35,388 bases of DNA, from contig CANRBR010000006.1 of assembly GCA_947628915.1 (NCBI GenBank), forward strand, positions 1 to 35,388, written 5' to 3'. The notes below the pieces were generated by a model. It did no database searches. It saw nothing but the letters and a program-made list of their open reading frames with translations, and had not been told where the DNA came from. A program made the translations under genes and the position numbers. Below are positions 17,195 to 25,639 of this stretch, piece by piece (the stretch's first letter is position 1; every line of letters starts with the position of its first letter). The stretch comes from an uncultured Bacilli bacterium (lineage in GTDB: Bacteria > Bacillota_I > Bacilli_A > RF39 > UBA660).

Positions 17195-18628
17195 ATGTTA
17201 AAAAAATACTTAATATATTTTATGTGTTTTATAGCGCTATTTTACCTTAATTTCAATTTTATTAGTGCATATGAATATATAGACCCTAACAATGAAGATT
17301 CAGTTATGGATAAATTTAATGAGATATATGATGCAAAAGAACAGTACGAAGATTTAGTAGGAGATTATGAAGAAACTGAGATTATCAATGTTTCTAATTC
17401 TGCTTATTGGTGGCCTGTTGGAAGTGAAGAAACTACTGAAAAAAATGGTAAATTATTTGCAATAGGCACTCCAATCTCCGTTAATGTTACTTCTGGATTT
17501 GGCGGTAGACTAGACCCTTTTGGAACTAATGCCAATGTAAATCACTTCGGTATAGATATCGGAAATGCTGGTCATGGTGCGGGAGAGGTTAATATAATCG
17601 CTGCTCGTTCTGGAGAAGTAATTTATCCATTAGATTCTTCACAAACTTCTTATAATGATAATGGAACTAGAACTGATGGTGGAGGTTTTGGGAATCATGT
17701 AAAGATAAAACACAGTGATGGAAGTATTACTCTATATGCTCATATGGCTAAAGACAGTATAACTGTTAAGGCAGGAGATGTAGTAGAACAAGGACAAGTT
17801 ATAGGTAAAATGGGTCATAGTGGTGACTCAACAGCGGTACATCTTCATTTTGAGATTAGACTTGGTGCGGACTCTAGTAAGAGTAGTGTTAACCCTTTAG
17901 ATTATGTAGATCCAAGTAACCCTAGACCTACTTCTAGCGGTGGAGGAAGTGACTTTTCACTAGTTTCTACAATACTTTCTAAAGAAGAATTTGTAGCTAA
18001 AATGAATGATTATTGTACTAGGTCTGGAAAAAAAGGTTTTTGCAATAATTTTGCTAAAAACGCAGAGGAGATATATGATGTATCTATAGATAGTGGAGTA
18101 AATCCAGAGTTAGTTGTAGTAACTGCTGGAGCGGAGCAAAACTGGACTTTGAGTTCTGCTTGTAGTTATACAAATAATTACTGGGGAATAGGAATTGGCA
18201 ACGGTAAAGGATGTAATTCTGGAGGAAAATATAAATCTCTTGCAGAAGGTATAGTTGCTTATTCCCAAGTTTTATCTGATTATAATGTTGGTGGTAAAAG
18301 AGAACAGACTATAACTAATAGATATAACGAAAGAGAAAGTGCAGGATGTAATGCATCTGGACATGGGCTTCCAGGTACTTTATCTGGAATGCAATCTCTA
18401 TACTCTTGGATAGGTAATTATAGATTTAATCCAGGTAACTATGGTTTAGGAGGCTGTGTGTATTTAAATATTATGTATGGAGATAATTATTGTTCTACTA
18501 AGCCAACTTGTACAGATTATAATAACTGTCCTGCAGGTTCAGAAACTACGGTCTGTGAACAAAACGATTATACTGCTTGGCAAATAGATAAAAAATTACA
18601 AATAAGATATGATATATTTGGTTTATAG
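17195..18628 (+). CDS. Bifunctional peptidoglycan hydrolase: M23/LytM endopeptidase plus glucosaminidase/lysozyme-like domain
   Basis: M23 motifs NHFGIDIG and HLHFEI; GGRLDPF, GEVIYP, YAHM; C-terminal NPELVVVTAGAEQNWTLSSACSYTNNYWGIGIGNGKG. Confidence 0.85.
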   Translation: MLKKYLIYFMCFIALFYLNFNFISAYEYIDPNNEDSVMDKFNEIYDAKEQYEDLVGDYEETEIINVSNSAYWWPVGSEETTEKNGKLFAIGTPISVNVTSGFGGRLDPFGTNANVNHFGIDIGNAGHGAGEVNIIAARSGEVIYPLDSSQTSYNDNGTRTDGGGFGNHVKIKHSDGSITLYAHMAKDSITVKAGDVVEQGQVIGKMGHSGDSTAVHLHFEIRLGADSSKSSVNPLDYVDPSNPRPTSSGGGSDFSLVSTILSKEEFVAKMNDYCTRSGKKGFCNNFAKNAEEIYDVSIDSGVNPELVVVTAGAEQNWTLSSACSYTNNYWGIGIGNGKGCNSGGKYKSLAEGIVAYSQVLSDYNVGGKREQTITNRYNERESAGCNASGHGLPGTLSGMQSLYSWIGNYRFNPGNYGLGGCVYLNIMYGDNYCSTKPTCTDYNNCPAGSETTVCEQNDYTAWQIDKKLQIRYDIFGL

Positions 18629-18633
18629 GTGAT

Positions 18634-19140
18634 ATGATGAATAAAAATGAAAAAACTCAAGTTATTGTTACAGTAGTATTGGTAGCGGCAGCTTTAATTT
18701 TAATAATATATAGTACTTTCTTTAATAAAAAAGAAGTTAGTGAAAAAATAGATACTGAGACTATATCTATTGTCAATGATAACAGTAAATTTTTTACAGT
18801 ATCATCATGTGTATCAAAATATTTAAATTATTTGTCAATTAGAGATACTGATAATTTATTAATTTTACTTAGTAACGATTATAAAACAAAAAATAGTGTA
18901 GATAAATCTAATATTTATTCTTTTGTCGGTAGTGTGCAAGGTAATCCAGAATTTTCTCCTAGAAAGATGTTTGTTCAAAGGATGTCTAAGAATGTTTATA
19001 AATATTATGTTTACGGAACAATAACTCAAGATGTTATAAACACATTAGGAGAAAGTATAGATTACTATTTAATAGTAATACTTGATGAAGAAAATATGAC
19101 ATTTGCAATAGAACCATATAATGGAGAAATGTTTAAATAG
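18634..19140 (+). CDS. Single-TM protein of VirB8/TcpC-like topology
   Basis: N-terminal TM then ~130 aa soluble domain; position between wall hydrolase and coupling protein. Confidence 0.45.
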   Translation: MMNKNEKTQVIVTVVLVAAALILIIYSTFFNKKEVSEKIDTETISIVNDNSKFFTVSSCVSKYLNYLSIRDTDNLLILLSNDYKTKNSVDKSNIYSFVGSVQGNPEFSPRKMFVQRMSKNVYKYYVYGTITQDVINTLGESIDYYLIVILDEENMTFAIEPYNGEMFK

Positions 19141-19149
19141 GAGGTAATT

Positions 19150-19644
19150 ATGCAAAAACTTTTAAAAAATAAGTTATTAATTGCTTTAATATGTTTATTC
19201 GTTTTTGTGGTAGCATTTTATCTTTTAAGAGAATATTTTGCGAGTAAAGAAAAATATACTGAATCTTATTTGAGAGATGAAGAGTATTATATGGTTCCAA
19301 AAACATATGGAGTTAATGAATATTCTGTTACTAAAATATCTGACCAAGATATGAGTAGGATATATTTAAACGATTATATTTATAATATAAATCAAAATAT
19401 AGAGTTTGCTTATAACTTATTAAATGAAGAATATAGAAACAAAAAATTTGGTAATTTAGAAAGTTTTAGAAATTATATAAATTCTACTAAATATTCTAAT
19501 ACATTAACTAAATATTCTAAGAGTTCTAAATTAGGAAAAACTATATATGGGGCATACGATAATTATGGTAACCATTATATATTTAAAACAAGTGGTGTTA
19601 TGCAATACGAAGTATATTTAGATGATTATACAGTAGAAATATAG
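19150..19644 (+). CDS. Single-TM protein of VirB8-like topology, possibly related to preceding ORF
   Basis: N-terminal TM LIALICLFVFVVAFYLL then ~135 aa soluble domain; AGGAGG RBS; same size class and position. Confidence 0.4.
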   Translation: MQKLLKNKLLIALICLFVFVVAFYLLREYFASKEKYTESYLRDEEYYMVPKTYGVNEYSVTKISDQDMSRIYLNDYIYNINQNIEFAYNLLNEEYRNKKFGNLESFRNYINSTKYSNTLTKYSKSSKLGKTIYGAYDNYGNHYIFKTSGVMQYEVYLDDYTVEI

Positions 19645-19652
19645 GTGATAAA

Positions 19653-21701
19653 ATGAGATTAAGATTTAGAGCAGAGGCTAAAGATGTAATTATATTTTGT
19701 ATATTTGCATTTGTTTGGCTATTAGTTGTAGCTTTAGCTGTTGCGAATGTTTCTGCGTTTTTAAATGGTGAATCTTTTACAATTAATTTATTTAAAGGAT
19801 TTATTCCTAAGAATTTAGCTGCAACTATTGTATTCTTTTTAGCTGGAATTATTGCTGCTTTTGCAGGAGTAAAATCTGTCTTTATTGAAAAAGAAGATGA
19901 TACAACTGGAATTGGGCTAGCTATAGGGCAGAAAAAAGAAAAAAATTATTCTAGATGGGCAAAAGATAAAGAAATAGAAAAAGGTTTGGATGTTAAAGCT
20001 GTCGACCCTCTTGCTCCTAAAGCAGATGCAGCTGGTATACCACTTAAAATGACTCCTAAAAAAGTATGGGTAGATAATGGTGGATATCACAATATAGTTA
20101 TAGGTTCTACTGGTGCTGGTAAAACTCAAACTACAGTTCTTCCAATGGTTAATTTACTTGCAAAGCACGATGAATCTATGATTATAACAGACCCTAAAGG
20201 TGAAATTTATGAAAATACTGCAAACTATTTAAAAAGTTTAGGGTATAATATAGTGCTTTTAAACTTCCGTGACCCACAACAGGGTAATGCTTGGAATCCT
20301 ATGTATTTACCTTATTCACTGTATCAAAGCGATAATATAGATAAATCTATAGAATTACTAGAGGACTTAGCTGCAAATATATTGCACGACCCAACAGCTA
20401 AAGGACAAGACCCTTTCTGGGAGAATACTTCTGCGGATTATTTTGCAGGACTTGTATGTGCGCTTTTTGAAGATGCAAGTCCAGATGAAATAAATTTAAA
20501 CAGTATTAGTTTAATGACTACAGTAGGTGAAGAAAAACTCGCTAATACTACTTATATTAAAGATTACTTTAGTTATAAAGACCCTGGAAGTACTGCATAT
20601 ACAAAAGCATCTTCAACTTTAATGGCACCTTCTGAAACTAAGGGAAGTATATTATCAGTATTTAAACAAAAAATACAGTTATTCGCATCGCGTGCTAATC
20701 TATCTGAGATGCTTTCTAATAACGATTTCGATATGCGTGATATAGGTAGAAAAAAGACAGCAGTATTTATAGTAATACAGGATGAAAAGACTACATATCA
20801 CTCTCTTGTAACAATATTTTTGAAACAGTGTTATGAAACACTTATATCAGTCGCTCAAGAGTCTGGAGGAAAACTTCCTCATAGAACTAATTTTATACTA
20901 GATGAGTTTGCTAATATGCCACCTTTAAAAGATGTTACAACTATGGTAACTGCAGCTCGTTCAAGAAATATTAGATTTACTTTCATTATTCAAAACTTCG
21001 CACAACTTTATGAAGTTTACGGAAAAGAAAATGGAGAGACAATAAAAGGTAACTGTGGTAATATCGTATATTTGATAAGTACTGAACTTTCCGCACTCGA
21101 AGAGATAAGTAAGATGTGTGGTGAGGTTAAATCAAAAGAAAAAGAAAAGACCTCTTCAACTCCACTTGTTACAGTTAGTGACTTACAGAGATTATCGCAG
21201 TGGGAGACAATTATACTAAGACTTAGAACTATGCCTTTTAAAACTAAATTAACACCTAATTTTCAAATGAATTGGGGTCATAGTTTTCCTAAGGCTGAGT
21301 ATCCTCATAGAGAAAAAATACCAGTAAAAACATTTGATTTAAAATCTTTTGTAAATAAAAAAAGAGAAGATAAAATTAATAATATGCTTAACAACGATTC
21401 TTCACCTTCTAGTATACCTACTCCTTTTGGAGGAGCTCCATTTAATCCATTTATGGGACAAAACGATCCTAAACCTTCTAACGATGGTGGATTTAATGTA
21501 GATGATTTAGTTAAGAGAATAGATGCTAAAATAGCAGAACTAGAAGAAGAAGAAAGAAAAGAGCAAGAAAAGGCTAAATTAGAAAGTCAGAACACAATTA
21601 TTAATCAAGTAAATGAAACAGATGTTAAACAAGAAGTAGAAAATAATAAAAATGGAATAACTGATGATCAATTCTTTGATGACTTCTTTAGTGATGAATA
21701 A
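19653..21701 (+). CDS. virD4: VirD4/TraG-family T4SS coupling ATPase
   Basis: N-terminal TM pair, Walker A IGSTGAGKTQTTVLP, ITDPKGEIYE, FILDEFANMPPLKDVTTMVTAARSRNIRFTFIIQNFAQL. Confidence 0.95.
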   Translation: MRLRFRAEAKDVIIFCIFAFVWLLVVALAVANVSAFLNGESFTINLFKGFIPKNLAATIVFFLAGIIAAFAGVKSVFIEKEDDTTGIGLAIGQKKEKNYSRWAKDKEIEKGLDVKAVDPLAPKADAAGIPLKMTPKKVWVDNGGYHNIVIGSTGAGKTQTTVLPMVNLLAKHDESMIITDPKGEIYENTANYLKSLGYNIVLLNFRDPQQGNAWNPMYLPYSLYQSDNIDKSIELLEDLAANILHDPTAKGQDPFWENTSADYFAGLVCALFEDASPDEINLNSISLMTTVGEEKLANTTYIKDYFSYKDPGSTAYTKASSTLMAPSETKGSILSVFKQKIQLFASRANLSEMLSNNDFDMRDIGRKKTAVFIVIQDEKTTYHSLVTIFLKQCYETLISVAQESGGKLPHRTNFILDEFANMPPLKDVTTMVTAARSRNIRFTFIIQNFAQLYEVYGKENGETIKGNCGNIVYLISTELSALEEISKMCGEVKSKEKEKTSSTPLVTVSDLQRLSQWETIILRLRTMPFKTKLTPNFQMNWGHSFPKAEYPHREKIPVKTFDLKSFVNKKREDKINNMLNNDSSPSSIPTPFGGAPFNPFMGQNDPKPSNDGGFNVDDLVKRIDAKIAELEEEERKEQEKAKLESQNTIINQVNETDVKQEVENNKNGITDDQFFDDFFSDE

Positions 21702-21717
21702 ACTTTTATCCTTTATA

Positions 21718-21756
21718 ATAACCACTTATACTCATATAATGTAGTAGGGTGGTTAT
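21718..21756 (+). repeat. 8-bp inverted repeat overlapping the rhodanese RBS
   Basis: ATAACCAC (21718-21725) and GTGGTTAT (21749-21756); AGGGTGG RBS is in the 3' arm; a TATAAT lies at 21735-21740 in the loop. Confidence 0.5.
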
Positions 21757-21758
21757 TT

Positions 21759-22046
21759 ATGTTTGAAAGTATTTCTGTAATTGATTTAAAAAAATTAAAT
21801 TATATTAATTTAATCGACATAAGAAGTATAGAAAGATATAACAATAAACACATCATGAATGCTATAAATATTCCTATGGAACAATTACTTATAAGACCAG
21901 AAAAATATTTAAGTAAAGGAGAAAAATACTATATATATTGTGAGAAAGGCATACAGAGTAGAAAACTCTGCCAAATATTAGCAAACAACGGTTATAGTGT
22001 TGTAAATGTATCTGGAGGTTACGAGGCTTGGGTAATAAATGAATAA
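21759..22046 (+). CDS. Single-domain rhodanese
   Basis: DIRSIERYNNKHIMNAINIPMEQL...YYIYCEKGIQSRKLCQILANNGYSVVNVSGGYEAW; active-site CEKGIQSR. Confidence 0.9.
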   Translation: MFESISVIDLKKLNYINLIDIRSIERYNNKHIMNAINIPMEQLLIRPEKYLSKGEKYYIYCEKGIQSRKLCQILANNGYSVVNVSGGYEAWVINE

Positions 22047-22073
22047 GATATTAATTAAACTTATTCATTTTTT
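22039..22073 (+). terminator. Rho-independent terminator overlapping rhodanese stop
   Basis: ATGAATAAG...CTTATTCAT followed by T run; extended -10 TGGTATAAT follows at 22083-22091. Confidence 0.75.
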
Positions 22074-22106
22074 GTTTAAGTATGGTATAATTAATATGGT
22101 GATAGT

Positions 22107-23171
22107 ATGGAATACATAATACTTTGTTTATTAATAATAATTTTAGTGATGTTAATGATTATTTTGTTAAAGAAAGATGATAAGTCAGATGAGAAAATAA
22201 ACAAATTAGAAGTAAATATGATAAAAGAAATTGGAGATTTTAAAAACGATTTTACTCGTAGTTTAACTAATGACTTTAATAATCAAACCGAAAAATTAGA
22301 TAATAGACTTAGATATATAAACGATAAAGTTAATGAAAGATTAGATGAAAATTTTGAAAGGACTAATAAAACATTTAATAATGTTTTAGAAAGATTATCA
22401 AAAATAGATGAGGCTCAGAAGAAAATCGATACGCTATCAGGTGATATTGTATCACTTCAAGGAGTATTGACAGATAAAAAAACAAGAGGAATATTTGGAG
22501 AAGTTAATTTGGAGCACATCCTATCTAATGTATTTGGAAAAAACAATACTAAAATATTTGAATTACAATATACATTTAATAATGGTACTGTTGCAGATGC
22601 TGTTCTTTTTACACCCGAACCACTTGGAACAATTGCAATAGACTCTAAATTCCCTTTAGAACACTTTCAAATAATGGTTGATAAGAATAATAGTAATGAG
22701 ATTAGAAATCAAGCAGAAAAGATGTTTAAACAGGATATGAAGAAACATATAGATGATATAAGTAGTAAATATATAATACCTGGAGTTACAAGTGACCAAG
22801 CCGTGTTATTCTTACCTGCAGAAGCTATTTTTGCAGAGGTTAATGCATACCACACTGATATACTAGAATATGCTTATAAGAAAAGAGTTTGGATAACAAG
22901 TCCTACAACTTTGATAAGTACACTTACTACTATACAGATAATCATTAAAAATATAGAAAGAGATAAATATGCTAAAGTAATTCAAAATGAGTTAAGACTT
23001 TTGGATGATGAGTTTAAAAGATATAAAGATAGATGGGATAAACTATATAGAAGTATTGAAACAGTTAGTCGTGATGTTAAAGATATACATACGACTACTG
23101 AAAAGATTACAAAAAGATTTGATAGTATAAATCAAGTGGAGATGAAAGAAATAGATGATAAAAAAGATTAA
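22107..23171 (+). CDS. rmuC: RmuC family DNA recombination protein
   Basis: N-terminal TM, coiled coil, LTDKKTRGIFGEVNLEHIL...IDSKFPLEHF...SDQAVLFLPAEAIFAEV...VWITSPTTLISTLTTI. Confidence 0.93.
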   Translation: MEYIILCLLIIILVMLMIILLKKDDKSDEKINKLEVNMIKEIGDFKNDFTRSLTNDFNNQTEKLDNRLRYINDKVNERLDENFERTNKTFNNVLERLSKIDEAQKKIDTLSGDIVSLQGVLTDKKTRGIFGEVNLEHILSNVFGKNNTKIFELQYTFNNGTVADAVLFTPEPLGTIAIDSKFPLEHFQIMVDKNNSNEIRNQAEKMFKQDMKKHIDDISSKYIIPGVTSDQAVLFLPAEAIFAEVNAYHTDILEYAYKKRVWITSPTTLISTLTTIQIIIKNIERDKYAKVIQNELRLLDDEFKRYKDRWDKLYRSIETVSRDVKDIHTTTEKITKRFDSINQVEMKEIDDKKD

Positions 23172-23742
23172 TTTTTTACTTATATTGGTATCTATAATAA
23201 TTAGTTTTTACTTTGTTTTTACACGAGATAATAATCCTGCTCTTATTTTAAAAGATGCTTCAATTATTATTACAATAACTGGTATTTATATTATAGAAAA
23301 AATATTTAAAGTACATATAAATGATGGAATAAAATGTTGTTATATTGTATTTGTGTTTGTAGCTCATTTCTTAGGGGCAACATGTGAATTATATAATAAA
23401 ATATATTGGTTTGATAAATTTTCTCATTTTGTATCTGGTATACTTACTTCGTTTGGAGCGATATATATATTAGTTAAAAATAAAAGTAATAAATTGTTAT
23501 TTAATATATTATTTATTATATCTTTTTCTTTAGGCATTGCTGCTCTTTGGGAAATATTTGAATACTTAGCTAGTTATTATTTCAATATGGATCCACAAAA
23601 AGTTATTTTAACAGGAGTTACTGATACTATGGGTGATATAATAGTTGCATTTTTAGGTTCAATACTTGTATCTATATGTTATTACTTTGAACACACATCT
23701 AACCATAATATATTTATAAAAAAATTTGAAAAACTTATATAA
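23155..23742 (+). CDS. YjdF/DUF2238-like polytopic membrane protein
   Basis: VAHFLGATCELYNKIYWFDKFSHFVSGILTSFGAIY...GIAALWEIFEYLASYY...TGVTDTMGDIIVAFLGSIL; overlaps rmuC by 17 nt. Confidence 0.75.
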   Translation: MIKKINFLLILVSIIISFYFVFTRDNNPALILKDASIIITITGIYIIEKIFKVHINDGIKCCYIVFVFVAHFLGATCELYNKIYWFDKFSHFVSGILTSFGAIYILVKNKSNKLLFNILFIISFSLGIAALWEIFEYLASYYFNMDPQKVILTGVTDTMGDIIVAFLGSILVSICYYFEHTSNHNIFIKKFEKLI

Positions 23743-23777
23743 ATAAAGTAAAAATATTTACTTTATTTATTTTTTTA
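23741..23777 (+). terminator. Rho-independent terminator with embedded promoter
   Basis: AAATAAAGTAAA-AATA-TTTACTTTATTT + T run; TTTACT (23757-23762), 17-nt spacer, TATAAT (23780-23785). Confidence 0.75.
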
Positions 23778-23803
23778 TGTATAATTAAGTTAGGAGTGAT
23801 TAT

Positions 23804-24313
23804 ATGAACGAAGGTGCAAAAAAAAGTTTTTTTAATAAGAAAAACATATTAATAATAGGAGTAATTGTAGTTGCATTATTAATAGTTCTTTGTTTCTTAC
23901 TTTTTGGAGGAGGTAAGGAAAAAGTTTTAAAATGTACAATGTCAATAAATAATGATCAATACGCAAGTGTTGATATAAGTATAAATGCATATTATAAAAA
24001 AAAGGTTAATAGACTTGATGGAAAAATCACATATGAAATTTTAGATGAAACTTTAAAGGGAAATGCCAATGACTTAGAAAATAGGCTAAAAAATTATTAT
24101 GAACAAACTGTTAAAGGTGATGCAATAAAAATATCTATATCTAGAAATAATTTTAATATTGTAATAGATTATAGCATTGATTATGATAAAATGACAGAAG
24201 ATGAATTAGACTCTTTGGGGTTATTCGAACTTCCTAAAAATAATGAAAAACAAACAATTGAAGATTTAAAATCAGAAATAATTAAATCAGGTGGCACATG
24301 TGTAGAGGAGTAA
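23804..24313 (+). CDS. Small single-TM extracytoplasmic protein
   Basis: N-terminal TM IGVIVVALLIVLCFLLFGGG; AGGAGTG RBS; YehR/DUF1307-like architecture is only a guess. Confidence 0.5.
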   Translation: MNEGAKKSFFNKKNILIIGVIVVALLIVLCFLLFGGGKEKVLKCTMSINNDQYASVDISINAYYKKKVNRLDGKITYEILDETLKGNANDLENRLKNYYEQTVKGDAIKISISRNNFNIVIDYSIDYDKMTEDELDSLGLFELPKNNEKQTIEDLKSEIIKSGGTCVEE

Positions 24314-24318
24314 AGTTT

Positions 24319-25542
24319 ATGAAAAAAATAATTTTTATAATACTAGGGTTAGTTTCTTTAGTTTCACTAAATATTGAAAGTATAAATGCTGTTACTTCTG
24401 TATGCGAGTATGATTTTGATACTAGTAATCCAGGAAATGAATTGATTGTAACTTTTGATGATGCAGGAACGGCAAGTATAAATCAGGATTTTTATCCAAA
24501 ACTAAGAATTCCAAATATTTTAAATGCCCTTGTAAATGTTAATTCTGGGCAAATAAAATCAACTGAAACTTTAGATTTTCAGGTTAAAGAATTGTTTGGA
24601 ACTTGTCCAGAGAATTTATATGTTTGTCAGTATTCTGAAACATCAAGTGAATCGGGAATTTTGAATTTGTTTTCTGATGAACACGGAATAGCTAATATTT
24701 TAAATTTTGTATATATAAAATATAGCGAAAACGAAATGAATGAAGTGTCTAATTTAAAGGACTTACCAAATCAAGAAACAGTATGGGGTAGCGAATTTAT
24801 TGATGCGTGGAATTGGGCATATAAAGGTTGTTCTAATTATAACATTCCTGTATTAAAACAACTTACAGGAGGGTTATGCGGTATAGGATGGGATCTTGTA
24901 ACGTATTTCAAAGGCATTTATTCTACGGAGAATGTATATATTAAATACAAGGATTGTAGAAATGCTGCATATACTGGAGATGGGCCAACTTACAACTTAG
25001 CTTGTCCTAACTTAAATGTATACTTAGGTAGATTTCAAAATGCAATAAAAGAGTATAGTTCAGATAGTTGTATAAATGATGCTTCTTGTAAATCGAGAAA
25101 AATAAGTGAAGTTAATGAACAAGAGAATATGATTAGAAATTATTGTAATACTATAATGTCAAGTCATAATTTTGATAATGGTAATGAGGAGGATTGTCTA
25201 AAGGCATGTATTGATATAAATATACAACTTAGAAAAGCAAAAGAACAGGCTGGAATATTAAAAAGCGGTTCTGGTGATTGTGGATTTTCAGGCAGATTGC
25301 TCGTATGGCTTAACAATATAATGAGATGGATAAAATATATATTGCCAGTTATAGTAATATTACTTGGAATAGTAGATTTTATAAAAGCTATTGCAGCTGA
25401 TAAAGATGATGAAATGAAAAAGGCACAAGGAAGATTTGTAAAAAGATTAATTTCAGCAGCTATTGTCTTCTTAGTACCACTCTTAATAGAATTTATATTA
25501 AATATTATGGGATTTAAATATGACTCATGTAGTCTATTCTAA
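24319..25542 (+). CDS. Exported ectodomain protein with C-terminal VirB2-like two-TM module
   Basis: Preferred ATG 24319 (AGAGGAG RBS, MKKIIFIILGLVSLVSLNIESINA signal peptide). C-terminus IKYILPVIVILLGIVDFIKAIAADKDDEMKKAQGRFVKRLISAAIVFLVPLLIEFIL matches the module in ORFs 7145/7763/9364. Confidence 0.7.
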   Translation: MKKIIFIILGLVSLVSLNIESINAVTSVCEYDFDTSNPGNELIVTFDDAGTASINQDFYPKLRIPNILNALVNVNSGQIKSTETLDFQVKELFGTCPENLYVCQYSETSSESGILNLFSDEHGIANILNFVYIKYSENEMNEVSNLKDLPNQETVWGSEFIDAWNWAYKGCSNYNIPVLKQLTGGLCGIGWDLVTYFKGIYSTENVYIKYKDCRNAAYTGDGPTYNLACPNLNVYLGRFQNAIKEYSSDSCINDASCKSRKISEVNEQENMIRNYCNTIMSSHNFDNGNEEDCLKACIDINIQLRKAKEQAGILKSGSGDCGFSGRLLVWLNNIMRWIKYILPVIVILLGIVDFIKAIAADKDDEMKKAQGRFVKRLISAAIVFLVPLLIEFILNIMGFKYDSCSLF

Positions 25543-25594
25543 TCCTTTTTCTTTACTTAATTTTACACATTATAAATAAAATTGAAGAAAACTA

Positions 25595-25624
25595 TTGAAA
25601 GAAATGTGTAAAATAAATTATAAT
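25595..25624 (+). promoter_or_regulatory. Promoter of rnr
   Basis: TTGAAA (25595-25600), 18-nt spacer, TATAAT (25619-25624). The TTG used as ORF start in the track is this -35 box. Confidence 0.75.
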
Positions 25625-25639
25625 ATAATTGGTGATAAT

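Noticed and set aside
478-21701. Integrative conjugative element
   Set aside because: T4SS ATPases are present but no relaxase, integrase, replication gene, att repeats or tRNA boundary was seen; cannot be supported from this window.
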